A stretch of 64,000 nucleotides of DNA from Rhabdobacter roseus (lineage in GTDB: Bacteria; Bacteroidota; Bacteroidia; Cytophagales; Spirosomataceae): contig NZ_JACHGF010000001.1 of NCBI RefSeq assembly GCF_014202275.1, positions 124,001-188,000 on the forward strand. Reading direction: 5' to 3'. Under the pieces are notes generated by a model that saw only the letters and a list, made by a program, of their open reading frames with translations, did no database searches and was not told where the DNA came from. Shown piece after piece: positions 26,456 through 35,614 of the stretch (its first letter is position 1; each line of letters opens with the position of its first letter). A program made the translations under genes and the position numbers.

Positions 26456-27259
26456 ATGAAGATTGCCATTGTAGGTTGCGGAAACATGGGAATGGCTTTT
26501 GCCCGTGCCTTCCTGAAATTTGATCTGGTAAAAAAAGAAGATTTCCTGCTGGTAGAAAAAAGTACCGAGCGTCAGGAAAGTTTACAGAGCTTCCAGCCGG
26601 GGGTACTTACGGGCCTCATCGGCCCCCAGATCGGGGAGTACGACCTCGTGATTCTGTCCGTTAAGCCCCAGGATTTTGCGGCCGTGGGTACGGCCCTGGC
26701 CCGGGTAGTACAGCCCACGCAGGTGATCTTGTCCATCATGGCGGGTATTCCGATGAAAACCATCCAAAGTACCTTACAGCACCAGCGGGTGATCCGGGCC
26801 ATGCCCAACACGCCTGCCATGCTGGGGATGGGTATTACGGCCTACGCCGCCTCGCCGGAGGTGGACATCCAGCAGCTGCGCAAAATTGAGAATTTGATCA
26901 ACGCCACCGGACGCTCCGTGTTCCTGGAAGACGAAGCCCAGCTCGACGCCGTAACGGCCCTGAGCGGCAGCGGACCGGCCTACTTTTTCTATCTGGTGAA
27001 AGCCATGGTGGAAGCCGGCAAGCAGATGGGCTTCGAAGAGTCAGTGGCTACGCTGCTCGTGAAGCAAACCATGCTAGGCAGCTACCACCTGATCAACAAC
27101 GCCGACAAGTCTTTGGACGAGCTCATCAAGGCGGTGGCTTCCAAGGGAGGTACCACCGAGGCGGCCCTCCAGCACTTTGAGGAAGGTACCTTGGGGCTGA
27201 CGCTGGCGCAGGGTATCCACGCGGCCCGGAAGCGGGCCACGGAACTATCCAAGTCATAA
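26456..27259 (+). CDS. proC: Pyrroline-5-carboxylate reductase
   Basis: A 267-residue enzyme for the last step of proline synthesis, reducing pyrroline-5-carboxylate with NAD(P)H. The start at 26456 gives MKIAIVGCGNMGMAFA at once, the expected N-terminal dinucleotide-binding motif; the frame extends upstream to 26342 without family resemblance. Further family marks are LSVKPQ, the VIRAMPNTPAMLGMG segment and the C-terminal signature around ALSGSGPAYFFYLVKAMVEAG with KGGTTEAAL. It ends 24 bases from purB, which is convergent. Confidence 0.95.
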   Translation: MKIAIVGCGNMGMAFARAFLKFDLVKKEDFLLVEKSTERQESLQSFQPGVLTGLIGPQIGEYDLVILSVKPQDFAAVGTALARVVQPTQVILSIMAGIPMKTIQSTLQHQRVIRAMPNTPAMLGMGITAYAASPEVDIQQLRKIENLINATGRSVFLEDEAQLDAVTALSGSGPAYFFYLVKAMVEAGKQMGFEESVATLLVKQTMLGSYHLINNADKSLDELIKAVASKGGTTEAALQHFEEGTLGLTLAQGIHAARKRATELSKS

Positions 27260-27283
27260 GCCTGCGTGGGTACTTGGGGTACT

Positions 27284-28639
27284 TTAGCGGTTTTCTTCTA
27301 CTAGTCCGAGGTAGTTGAAGGGCGTAATCTGCCGGAGCTCCTCCCGGATGGCCTCCGACACGTCCAGGGTTTCGATGAAGCGCGTGATGGACTCGTGCGT
27401 AATTCGCTCGTTGGTGCGGGTCAGTGCCTTGAGGGCTTCGTAGGGTTTGGGGTACCCCTCGCGCCGCAGAATAGTCTGGATGGCTTCGGATACCACCGCC
27501 CAGTTTTCTTCCAGATCCGCTTTAAGTACCTGCTCGTTCAGTTCGAGCTTGCCCATTCCTTTCAGGAGCGAGTTCAGCGCAATCACCTGGTGGGCAATGG
27601 GCACGCCCATGTTGCGTAGTACGGTGGAGTCCGTCAAGTCCCGTTGGAGGCGCGAAATGGGTAGTTTGGCCGAAAAGTGGTCAAACAACGCGTTGGCAAT
27701 ACCTAGGTTGCCTTCTGAATTTTCGAAGTCAATGGGATTTACCTTATGCGGCATGGCCGACGAGCCTACTTCTCCGGCTTTGATCTTTTGCTTGAAGTAG
27801 TTCATCGAAATGTACGTCCACATGTCGCGATTCAGGTCCACCAGGATGGTGTTGAGCCGCTTGAGGCTGTCAAAGGTAGCCGCCAGGTTGTCGTAGTGCT
27901 CGATCTGGGTCGTATGGCGGCTGCGTTTCAGCCCCAGACTCTCCACAAAGCGGTGGCCGAAGGCCATCCAGTCTATGTCGGGGTAGGCTACGTGGTGGGC
28001 GTTGAAGTTGCCCGTAGCGCCGCCAAACTTCGCCGAGTAGGGGACGCAGTCCAGCAGCTCAAACTGCCGCTCCATCCGCTCCACAAACACCAGAAACTCC
28101 TTGCCCACGCGGGTAGGCGAGGCGGGCTGTCCGTGTGTGAAAGCCAGCATGGGTACATTACGCCACTCGATCGACATCCGCTTCAAAACGAAAAGTACCT
28201 GCCGGAACAACGGCTTGATCTCGCGCTCCAGGGCATCTTTCAGCGAGAGTGGAATGGCGGTGTTGTTAATATCCTGCGAGGTAAGTCCAAAGTGAATAAA
28301 CTCCTGAAAAGAAGCAATACCCAGGGTTTCGAATTTCTCTTTGAGAAAGTACTCCACGGCCTTTACGTCGTGGTTGGTCTCTTTCTCAATTTCTTTTATG
28401 TGGTTGGCATCCTTCTCACTGAAGGTCTCGTAGAGCTCGCGAAGTTGGGGATAATATGATTTATCGAAGTCGGTAAGCTGAGGAAGGGGCAATTCGCAAA
28501 GCGCAATAAAGTACTCAATCTCCACCCATACGCGGTAACGAATCAGCGCGTATTCTGAAAAGTAGGAAGAGAGCTGGGCGACTTGCTTGTGGTAGCGTCC
28601 GTCTACCGGAGAGATAGCCGTTAGTTGATTTAAAAGCAT
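27284..28639 (-). CDS. purB: Adenylosuccinate lyase
   Basis: A 451-residue member of the fumarase/aspartase superfamily, acting twice in purine synthesis (SAICAR to AICAR, and adenylosuccinate to AMP). The N-terminus AISPVDGRYHKQVAQLSSYFSE and the signature loop GSSAMPHKVNPIDFENSEGN are typical of the E. coli-type enzyme. The substrate-binding TSQDINNTA and FTHGQPASPT are present. It stands alone with its own promoter candidate. Confidence 0.95.
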   Translation of the reverse strand: MLLNQLTAISPVDGRYHKQVAQLSSYFSEYALIRYRVWVEIEYFIALCELPLPQLTDFDKSYYPQLRELYETFSEKDANHIKEIEKETNHDVKAVEYFLKEKFETLGIASFQEFIHFGLTSQDINNTAIPLSLKDALEREIKPLFRQVLFVLKRMSIEWRNVPMLAFTHGQPASPTRVGKEFLVFVERMERQFELLDCVPYSAKFGGATGNFNAHHVAYPDIDWMAFGHRFVESLGLKRSRHTTQIEHYDNLAATFDSLKRLNTILVDLNRDMWTYISMNYFKQKIKAGEVGSSAMPHKVNPIDFENSEGNLGIANALFDHFSAKLPISRLQRDLTDSTVLRNMGVPIAHQVIALNSLLKGMGKLELNEQVLKADLEENWAVVSEAIQTILRREGYPKPYEALKALTRTNERITHESITRFIETLDVSEAIREELRQITPFNYLGLVEENR

Positions 28640-28666
28640 CAGTTACAAATACTAAGGTTTGAGCCG

Positions 28667-28674
28667 CAAAGGTA
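28667..28674 (-). promoter_or_regulatory. -7 box of the purB promoter
   Basis: Minus-strand TACCTTTG matches TAnnTTTG, 28 bases before the purB start. It overlaps the sequence GGTACG, showing that the GTAC-centred word and the -7 box share letters. Confidence 0.5.
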
Positions 28675-28795
28675 CGGGATTTCGGGGGTTGAATCCCCGC
28701 GATAAAATGAAAATCTTATTTTTGGTATTTCTTATGGAAATTATAATACAATTTACCTATTTGCTTTTTAATTCTACCAACCCTTCTTTATTCGT

Positions 28796-29533
28796 ATGCA
28801 AACCTCCCCTTTTATCGGCGAGCTGATCGGTACGCTGGTGCTTATTTTATTGGGAAATGGCGTGGTCGCCAACGTAGTACTCAAACAAACCAAGGGTGAA
28901 AATGCCGGGCTTATGGCCATTACTACGGGTTGGGCGTTTGCGGTAGTGATGGGTGTGTTCACGGCCAACGCCTTCGGTAGCCCCGATGCGCACATCAATC
29001 CGGCCGTTACGATAGCCTTTGCCGTTTTGAACCAGGATTTTAGCCAGGTAGGTACCTACTTCCTGGCCCAGCTCATGGGCGCTTTTTTAGGCGCGGCGCT
29101 GGTGTGGCTCCACTACCTGCCGCACTGGAAAGTAACCCCCGAGCCGGGCGATAAGCTGGCCTGTTTTTCTACCGGCCCGGCCATTCGAGCGGCGGGCCCT
29201 AACTTCATCAGTGAGCTATTAGGTACCCTCCTGCTCATCATTGGCATTGTTGCCATCAGCAAAGCGGGCGCTATTCCCGAAAACGGGGCCATTCCGTCCG
29301 GCCTGGGCCCCTACCTGGTGGGCTTGCTAGTGTGGAGCATTGGGCTTTCGCTGGGAGGTACTACGGGCTACGCCATCAATCCCGCCCGTGACCTGGGCCC
29401 GCGCCTGGCGCACGCCGTGTTGCCCATCCCGAACAAAGGGACCTCCGACTGGCGCTACGCCTGGATACCCGTGGCCGCGCCGCTGGCCGGGGCGGTGCTC
29501 GCTGCGCTATTTTTACAGTTTTTCTCGCTCTGA
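28796..29533 (+). CDS. MIP-family channel, aquaglyceroporin
   Basis: A 245-residue channel with six helices and two half-helices. The two selectivity motifs are HINPAVT (first NPA) and AINPARDLGPRLAH (second NPA followed by Asp). The Asp after the second NPA and the long loops place it with glycerol facilitators (GlpF) rather than strict water channels. It conducts glycerol or water passively through the inner membrane. No glycerol kinase is adjacent, so the physiological substrate remains open. It is divergent from purB and convergent with the M16 gene. Confidence 0.9.
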   Translation: MQTSPFIGELIGTLVLILLGNGVVANVVLKQTKGENAGLMAITTGWAFAVVMGVFTANAFGSPDAHINPAVTIAFAVLNQDFSQVGTYFLAQLMGAFLGAALVWLHYLPHWKVTPEPGDKLACFSTGPAIRAAGPNFISELLGTLLLIIGIVAISKAGAIPENGAIPSGLGPYLVGLLVWSIGLSLGGTTGYAINPARDLGPRLAHAVLPIPNKGTSDWRYAWIPVAAPLAGAVLAALFLQFFSL

Positions 29534-29559
29534 GGAAGCGCCCCTGGCCAGGTACCTCG

Positions 29560-30840
29560 TCACTTGCCTCCTACCACCACCTCGGTCATATCGTCGGGCT
29601 GGAGGTAGGTATTAAACATGCGGAGTATATCTTCCGGGCTGGTGGCGTGGATCTGCCGCACGTACTGCTCGAAGAAGTCGGCGGGCAAGCCCTCCAGCAG
29701 CAGGATCTTCTGGCGGTCGGCGATGTCGAAAGCGGTATTGAGCGAGCCAGCAAATTCGCCCGCCATGAAGTTCTTGACGTTCTGGAGCTCTTCGGCCCCA
29801 ACGGGCTCGGTCTGCAGGATCTGAATTTCCTTCCGAATCTCGTCCAGGGTTTGTTGGGTAAATTCTTTCTTGACGTCCGTGCCAATGGTAAAGTACCCCT
29901 CGTGCCGGTAGGTTACTACGCTGGACGAAATGCCGTAGGTCAGCCCTTTTTCTTCGCGGATGTTTTTCATGAGCCTTGACCCAAAGTACCCCCCCAGCAG
30001 CTCGTTTGCAACCAGCAGTTGGTAGTAGTCGGGGTGCTTGCGCGTAAAGAGCCGCTTTCCGTACCGGATCGACGACTGCAAGCTCTCGGGCTTCTCCACC
30101 AACGCGGGTTCAATAGCCGCCGGAAAAGCCGGAGGTACCGCTTCGCTCTGGTCCAGCGTCAGGTCCACGGCCTGGCCCAGGTACTTGTTCACGACCTGGA
30201 TCTCGGCCTCGCCAACCTGCCCCGACAGCACGATCCGGTAGCCGTTTCGCTGCATGTACTGCGCGTAGTGCGCCTGGGCCTCTTCCTTTTTGAGGTTCGT
30301 AATCCGCTCCTCGCTTTGGCTGCGGCCGTAGGGATGCTCCTTTCCGAAGAGGCTGGCCCGTAGCTGCACCGTGGCCAGAAAGGAGTTTTTCTGTTGGTTG
30401 ACCCGCAGGTTTTGCAAGGTAATATTGCGGAGATCTTCCCATTCTTTGTCCGGAAAAGAGGCCGTGGCGATCAGTTCCTGTACCAGCGGAAGTACCTCCG
30501 GCAGAAAACGAGCCAGGCAGTACACCACAATCCCGACGCGGTCGGGTGAATGCGACAGATCGGTAAAGGCCCCCACGCGATCAAAGGCGGCGCTGATGCC
30601 GACAGAGGTAGTGGCAGAGGTACCTTCGGTGAGCATCTTGATGGCAAAGTAGGAGGCACCGGGCTGCTTCTCGAACCAGGTACCGGCTTCAAAGATGCAC
30701 TCCAGCCGCACCACGGGCTGCTCGCCAATGTTGATTACGTGCAGCGGCAGGCCGTTATCGAGGTAGATGGTGTTGAAATCAGGAAAATGGATCGTTTGAA
30801 TAATCCGGTAGGGTGGGGCTATGGTTCGGTCTAGCTGCAT
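29560..30840 (-). CDS. M16-family peptidase-like protein lacking the zinc site
   Basis: A 426-residue protein with the two-domain M16 fold. The first half runs from about 20 to 210 (VVRLECIFEAGTWFEKQPG) and the second has RLMKNIREEKGLTYGISSSV, the conserved R/Y region. Where active enzymes carry HxxEH, this one reads ASYFAIKML, so both His and the Glu are missing. It is therefore probably a non-catalytic subunit, like the alpha partner in two-chain M16 enzymes. No active partner is adjacent. A terminator separates it from porV upstream. Confidence 0.85.
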   Translation of the reverse strand: MQLDRTIAPPYRIIQTIHFPDFNTIYLDNGLPLHVINIGEQPVVRLECIFEAGTWFEKQPGASYFAIKMLTEGTSATTSVGISAAFDRVGAFTDLSHSPDRVGIVVYCLARFLPEVLPLVQELIATASFPDKEWEDLRNITLQNLRVNQQKNSFLATVQLRASLFGKEHPYGRSQSEERITNLKKEEAQAHYAQYMQRNGYRIVLSGQVGEAEIQVVNKYLGQAVDLTLDQSEAVPPAFPAAIEPALVEKPESLQSSIRYGKRLFTRKHPDYYQLLVANELLGGYFGSRLMKNIREEKGLTYGISSSVVTYRHEGYFTIGTDVKKEFTQQTLDEIRKEIQILQTEPVGAEELQNVKNFMAGEFAGSLNTAFDIADRQKILLLEGLPADFFEQYVRQIHATSPEDILRMFNTYLQPDDMTEVVVGGK

Positions 30841-30854
30841 CGTGGTAAAGGGGC

Positions 30855-30891
30855 TAAAAAAAGGAATGACATCCCCAGGGAGACGTCATTC
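30855..30891 (-). terminator. Intrinsic terminator after porV
   Basis: Read on the minus strand, GAATGACGTC pairs with GATGTCATTC (one G-U pair) around an 8-base loop, followed by seven U residues. It lies 25 bases past the porV stop. Confidence 0.8.
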
Positions 30892-30915
30892 GCTAAAAAC
30901 ATTTTTATAAGGTAC

Positions 30916-32115
30916 TTAGTTTTCGAGCGCATCCAGGGTGTCGGAGGCATTTCTGTCTTTTTTGTTCAACGAAAGCGCCAGGGTGAGCCGCAGTGTTTGG
31001 GACAGTGGGTTGCCTTGCGCCTGGCCCTGGGGCATCAGGTAAGCAAAGTCGATGTTGTACTTATCCATAAACCGGGCACCTACCCCCGCCGTAAAGTACT
31101 TCTGGCCGCCCTTCATGTTGGACTGGTTGAAGTACCCGATCCGAACCGCAAAAACGTCGTTGTACCAGTACTCCACGCCCGTTGAAATCATGATTTCCTT
31201 TACCTCTTCGTTGAAGCCATTGGGGGCGTCGGCGAAGGAGCCAAAAATACCACTCAGCACCGAGAGGTTACGCGGATCTCTACCCTGCACCGCTACCTGC
31301 TGGCCGTTTTGGGTACTCCATACGGGAGGGGTGGGCACCATTAGCTTATTGGCATCCAGCACGAAGTTGAAACGGTTGCGGCCGTCGGCGGTATACGAAA
31401 TACCGGTACCTAGCTTCAGGTTAGTCGGAATGAAATACGAATCCGGACCGCCGTAGGAGACCTTACCGCCCAGATTGGAAATCATGGCTCCCCAGGACCA
31501 AACCAGGTTGCTGCCGGTTTCTGCGTTGGTGTATTCTTTCTTGTAGTAAGCACTAATATCGGCGGCACCCGTCGAAGCCGGACGAAGTGAGACTCCGCCC
31601 ACAGTGCCTTGGCCGGCTAAATTGGAGTGCAGAAATTTAAGCGTAACCCCCATGGAAAAATTTTGGGCCAGCTGTCGGCTGTAGGTACCTCCGGCGGCAA
31701 ACTCGCGGGAGTTAAAAAAACCGGCCGATTGCCCGGTTGGGGTCCGGAAGTCGATCATCCCCATGTCGAAGTAATTGATCGAAAGAGCCACGACTTCCCG
31801 CTGCGACACTTTCTTGTAGCCCGACAGATAGGTCAGAAACATGTCGTCGATAAGGTTCCGCAGCCAGGGCGTGTAAGAAAGTGATACTCCGAAGTCTTTG
31901 TCCACATAAGGCAGCTTGGCAGGATTCCAGAAGGTAGCGTTGGCGTCAGGGCTGAGCGCTACGCCGGCATCTCCCAGGGCCGCACTGCGGGCATCAGGGG
32001 CAATGGTAAGCAAGGGAAATGGTGTGGTGATGACCCTTTCTGTGGGAACTTGGGCCGTAGCAGCACTCCCACAAGCAAGTAGTAAAGAAGAAAAGCTAAC
32101 GAAAAAACGTTTCAT
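30916..32115 (-). CDS. porV: Type IX secretion system outer-membrane protein PorV (LptO)
   Basis: A 399-residue beta-barrel of the FadL/PorV group. The start MKRFFVSF at 32115 gives a signal peptide ending TAQ. The mature start reads TTPFPLLTIAPDARSAALGDAGVAL and NATFWNPAKL, hallmark segments of PorV. PorV shuttles secreted cargo to PorU on the cell surface. It is directly downstream of porU, the usual order, with its own -7 box in the gap. Confidence 0.93.
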   Translation of the reverse strand: MKRFFVSFSSLLLACGSAATAQVPTERVITTPFPLLTIAPDARSAALGDAGVALSPDANATFWNPAKLPYVDKDFGVSLSYTPWLRNLIDDMFLTYLSGYKKVSQREVVALSINYFDMGMIDFRTPTGQSAGFFNSREFAAGGTYSRQLAQNFSMGVTLKFLHSNLAGQGTVGGVSLRPASTGAADISAYYKKEYTNAETGSNLVWSWGAMISNLGGKVSYGGPDSYFIPTNLKLGTGISYTADGRNRFNFVLDANKLMVPTPPVWSTQNGQQVAVQGRDPRNLSVLSGIFGSFADAPNGFNEEVKEIMISTGVEYWYNDVFAVRIGYFNQSNMKGGQKYFTAGVGARFMDKYNIDFAYLMPQGQAQGNPLSQTLRLTLALSLNKKDRNASDTLDALEN

Positions 32116-32170
32116 ATTTTTTTGGTTTGGCTGCACAGCGCACTAAGACGTTCGCTAAGACAGAGGGAGT

Positions 32171-32178
32171 CAAAAATA
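32171..32178 (-). promoter_or_regulatory. -7 box upstream of porV
   Basis: Minus-strand TATTTTTG matches TAnnTTTG, 56 bases upstream of the porV start and inside the 112-base porU-porV gap. It suggests that porV can be transcribed independently of porU. Confidence 0.4.
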
Positions 32179-32227
32179 CGACGAAAGTAACGGAATAAAT
32201 AAAATATATACAAACAATTCGTGTAAG

Positions 32228-35200
32228 TCAATCCATACGCAGGAGTTTGCCGGTATGCCGGTCGGTACTATTGTCTTTGGAGGAACGAATCAACAACTCA
32301 TACAGGTATAACGCGCGGCCGGGAGTTAGCAACTGGCTGGGAACGAGGTTCGGGATGGCGTCCTCAATAATGGCTTCGCTGTTATAATACATTCGATGAA
32401 AGGTCTTGAGCGTTTGACCTGCTACGTTAAACAACCGGAAAGTAATTTCGACATCTTCACTTTCGCGCGTGTGTTCTATTTTAAAAGACAAGTGTTGTTC
32501 GAATGGATTAGGGAAAACAAGGGCCTGGGCGAGCTTAATGGCGGGCTCGGAGCCAACTATAAAACGCAACGTTTTTTCGGCTGAGTTAGTATGCGTGTCC
32601 CACACTTTTATCCGAAGCTGGTGGGGCCCGGGTGGTAAAGTACCCAACGGGAAGCGGATGGTTCCGCTTCGGAAGTCGTTGGGGTGGGCCGTATAATATG
32701 CATTAAGTACCCAGCTGAGTGTATCGTTGAGCGTAGCCGTGAGGTCGTGGCCTAGGCCCGCCTGCGAGAGATTGATGCCACTTTCGTCAAAGAGCTCGGC
32801 ATAAAGTACCGGCGTGGGCGTCACGGTTTGTCCGTCCTGAAACGCAGCGTCGTTCAGGTAGGCGGTCAGGGTCGGAGGGGTGCGGTCGGGAGGTACGTTG
32901 GCGCTACCGCCTACCCACACGGCTAGCTGCGCGGAGGCGTCGGTGAGGCTATCCTGGCTAAGGGCGTATACGCTTACCCGGCCCTCGCCCAGGCGGTAGT
33001 CGATGTCGCGCGGCACCACAAACTCCACCCGGAACCTCCCCTGCTGTACCTGCACGTTGCCGGCAAAGAGCCGGTTGCGGTATTCCTGGTACTCGGCGGC
33101 GGTGGCTTCGTTGCCCAGCGTCCGAAACGCCACGGGCTTGTCGTACACCACGACCTGGGCGCTGCCGTTAAAATCGAGCAGGGGTACTTCGGCGCCCGGT
33201 GCCACAATCTCACCCTCCAGAAGTACCTTTTGCAAAGCCCGAAGGGTATCGGGGACTTGCCGCCAGCGGATGGCGTGTTCGGCCTGGGCGAGCCGCAGGG
33301 AGGGGTCGCCCAGCAGGGCAAAGTTGCGGTTGAGGCTACCGCTGAGGCTGTTATTTTTGGTAAGCCGTACGATGTCCCCCAGCCGGAGCTGCTGCGGCCT
33401 GGCTACGGCCAGGGCTTCGTAGAACGCTTTATTGAGGGTAAAATTGGTACTGGCAAATACAGGACGCGTGGTCGTGACGGCCCCGATGGCCGCTCCGCGG
33501 GGGCTAAGTACCATCAGCTCTGCGCCCGAGACCAGCGCCGGGTCGTCGTAGCGGCCAAACTCACAGGTGGCCGTAACGAGCAGCGGCAGGTTGTTATAGC
33601 CCCGCATGGCCTGCATATCGGCCAGCGTAAGTACCTGCTCCTCGGCCCAACCCACCGCACCGCCGTGGCCGGTGTAGTTCAGGATGAGGGTACCTTCTTC
33701 CACGGTTCGGCGGATGGCCGTGTTCAACTCCGGTGCTTTGGTCCCGCCGGGGGTAGTTTGTTGGGGAAAAGCGTCGATGAACAGCCGCTGAGACAGCAGG
33801 TGTGGCTGGATAAAAGTAGCCAGCTGGTCGGCGTGTTGCTGGTGAATGTTGGCGTCGCCGTCGTCGGCCACGAAGCTGATGCGGTTGCGCCAGGCCCCCC
33901 GGCTGCGGGGCGAAGTAGCGTAGTGGATGAGCTTATCTACCACGACGCGGGCTTCTTCCGGCGTTTTGACGGGTAGCCGCCCCACGCCAATATCCAGGGT
34001 GTGGTCGCCACTGGTACTTTCTTCCCAGGTACCTTCGCGGGTTTTAAAGAATCCAAAGTAGTCGTCGGAGGAGTACGAAAACACCGGATGCAAAGATTCC
34101 CGGCTTTGGTACACCGGTACGCCAACGCCGCCTCCGGCCGCCGTGCGATTTTTGTAGTCGTAGGAGGCGTCCCCAAACAGCAGCAAGTACCTGAGCTTGT
34201 CCGGTGCTCGTAGGTAAAGGTACCTGGCCAGGTCCCGCAGGGCTGAGATGTCCGGCTGCCCCGAGCCAAATTCGTGGTACACCTGCTCGGAGGTGACGAC
34301 CAGTACGTCCAGGCCGTCGTGCTGCTCACGGAAGTCGGCCAGGCGGCGGGCCTGTGTTTCCCAGGCGGGGGGTGTGACAATGAGTAAATCAGGTACTTTG
34401 CTTTGGCGGATATTCTGATTAGCGATGGCCCGGCCACTCACCGGCTCCAGCGCCTGCGAGGGCCGAAAACCGATGAATCTCCTGAATCGTCGTCCCTGAA
34501 TTGCCGTAAAAGTACCCGTACCGTCCGGTCCTCGGTCCACCTGGGCGCGGGCCGGACGCGCCGGATCGCTAACGTCCCACCAGTACCAGTCGGGCAAGGT
34601 ACCGGTGATGCGGTAGGTAACGGTATCGACGCTGGCAGGCAGGAAATAGTAGCTCTGCTGGCCGTCGTAGGGCCGCAGGTACCTCTTGGTCTGTAGGCTC
34701 GCCCAATCCAGGTAAGCCTGGGCGCTACTCTGGCCGTTGGGGTCAAACGCCACGCTAAGCGTGGTAGTAACGGGCGGCGAAGTACCTACTGGAAAAACGT
34801 ACGCCTGATCACTGAGCTGGGCCCGTAGGTCATACCGATAAGTAGACACCGTCCCTACCGACGGCCTCCCTACTTCCTGGCCGTTGACCTGCCACCGAAA
34901 CTGCGTAGGTACCTGCGCCGAGGCAATGGCCCGCACCCGGAGCCGGGTCATACTGCCGGGTACCAGGCCGGGGGTAGGTACCTGTAGGTTCAGGGCACCG
35001 GTATTGGCCAGGTACTCACCCCACCACTCCCGCCCGGACTGCAGCAGGTTTACGGATTCTTTTTCGTGAAACCAGTAATCGTCGAACTGGTCAAGGGGGG
35101 TACTTTGGCTGGCCATAAGGCTGGGGAGATCTGTAAGGCGTAAGCCGGGGGAGGTACCTACCGTCAGGAAGTAGTAGCTGGTATCGGAGTAGTAGTTGGT

Positions 35201-35614
35201 TTGGTGGTATAAATGATGGTTTAGTGAGTCGTAGCGGGTCACGTGTGGGCCCTCAGCATAAAAGTACAGGGCGTCCTGCTCGTCAAAACGGCCGTCTTCC
35301 TCACCAGGTACCCAGATGGCATTCTGGCGGAGGTCCTGCGGGCGGAGCGCGTCGTTGGCCTGGGGCAGCATACCGCCGCCGTTACCGTACAGCTGCAGGT
35401 GGCGCGCGTTAAGGGTGGAGGTAGTGAGGCCCAGGCGTCGTAGCGCCGGGGCGTCGAGGCGGTAGATACCCGACTGCACCACGCCTATTTTATACCAAGA
35501 GCCCTGCGCCAGCACCGAGGCATCCTGCGCCTGCGCGTTGGAGAAGAGCACAAGGCCGCCAAGCAAATAAAGCGTGATCCAGTAGAGAAAATTAGCGGGT
35601 TTCCACCAGGGCAT
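32228..35614 (-). CDS. porU: Type IX secretion system sortase PorU
   Basis: About 1128 residues from the ATG at 35614. That start is chosen because it gives a signal peptide (MPWWKPANFLYWITLYLLGG, then NAQAQ); the frame extends to 35935 with no signal and overlaps the upstream gene. A gingipain-type C25 peptidase domain occupies the middle: NYTGHGGAVGWAEEQVLT supplies the catalytic His and LPLLVTATCEFGRYD the Cys. PorU cuts the C-terminal signal from T9SS cargo and attaches it to A-LPS or similar. The C-terminus (VFPNPFEQHLSFKI) resembles a type A sorting domain. It overlaps the SprT-like gene by 23 bases. Confidence 0.93.
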   Translation of the reverse strand: MPWWKPANFLYWITLYLLGGLVLFSNAQAQDASVLAQGSWYKIGVVQSGIYRLDAPALRRLGLTTSTLNARHLQLYGNGGGMLPQANDALRPQDLRQNAIWVPGEEDGRFDEQDALYFYAEGPHVTRYDSLNHHLYHQTNYYSDTSYYFLTVGTSPGLRLTDLPSLMASQSTPLDQFDDYWFHEKESVNLLQSGREWWGEYLANTGALNLQVPTPGLVPGSMTRLRVRAIASAQVPTQFRWQVNGQEVGRPSVGTVSTYRYDLRAQLSDQAYVFPVGTSPPVTTTLSVAFDPNGQSSAQAYLDWASLQTKRYLRPYDGQQSYYFLPASVDTVTYRITGTLPDWYWWDVSDPARPARAQVDRGPDGTGTFTAIQGRRFRRFIGFRPSQALEPVSGRAIANQNIRQSKVPDLLIVTPPAWETQARRLADFREQHDGLDVLVVTSEQVYHEFGSGQPDISALRDLARYLYLRAPDKLRYLLLFGDASYDYKNRTAAGGGVGVPVYQSRESLHPVFSYSSDDYFGFFKTREGTWEESTSGDHTLDIGVGRLPVKTPEEARVVVDKLIHYATSPRSRGAWRNRISFVADDGDANIHQQHADQLATFIQPHLLSQRLFIDAFPQQTTPGGTKAPELNTAIRRTVEEGTLILNYTGHGGAVGWAEEQVLTLADMQAMRGYNNLPLLVTATCEFGRYDDPALVSGAELMVLSPRGAAIGAVTTTRPVFASTNFTLNKAFYEALAVARPQQLRLGDIVRLTKNNSLSGSLNRNFALLGDPSLRLAQAEHAIRWRQVPDTLRALQKVLLEGEIVAPGAEVPLLDFNGSAQVVVYDKPVAFRTLGNEATAAEYQEYRNRLFAGNVQVQQGRFRVEFVVPRDIDYRLGEGRVSVYALSQDSLTDASAQLAVWVGGSANVPPDRTPPTLTAYLNDAAFQDGQTVTPTPVLYAELFDESGINLSQAGLGHDLTATLNDTLSWVLNAYYTAHPNDFRSGTIRFPLGTLPPGPHQLRIKVWDTHTNSAEKTLRFIVGSEPAIKLAQALVFPNPFEQHLSFKIEHTRESEDVEITFRLFNVAGQTLKTFHRMYYNSEAIIEDAIPNLVPSQLLTPGRALYLYELLIRSSKDNSTDRHTGKLLRMD

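Noticed and set aside
28667-28674. The iterated word explained as promoter -7 boxes
   Set aside because: Some copies overlap TACCTTTG or TACTTTTG, but most lie inside genes in both orientations and lack the full TAnnTTTG pattern.
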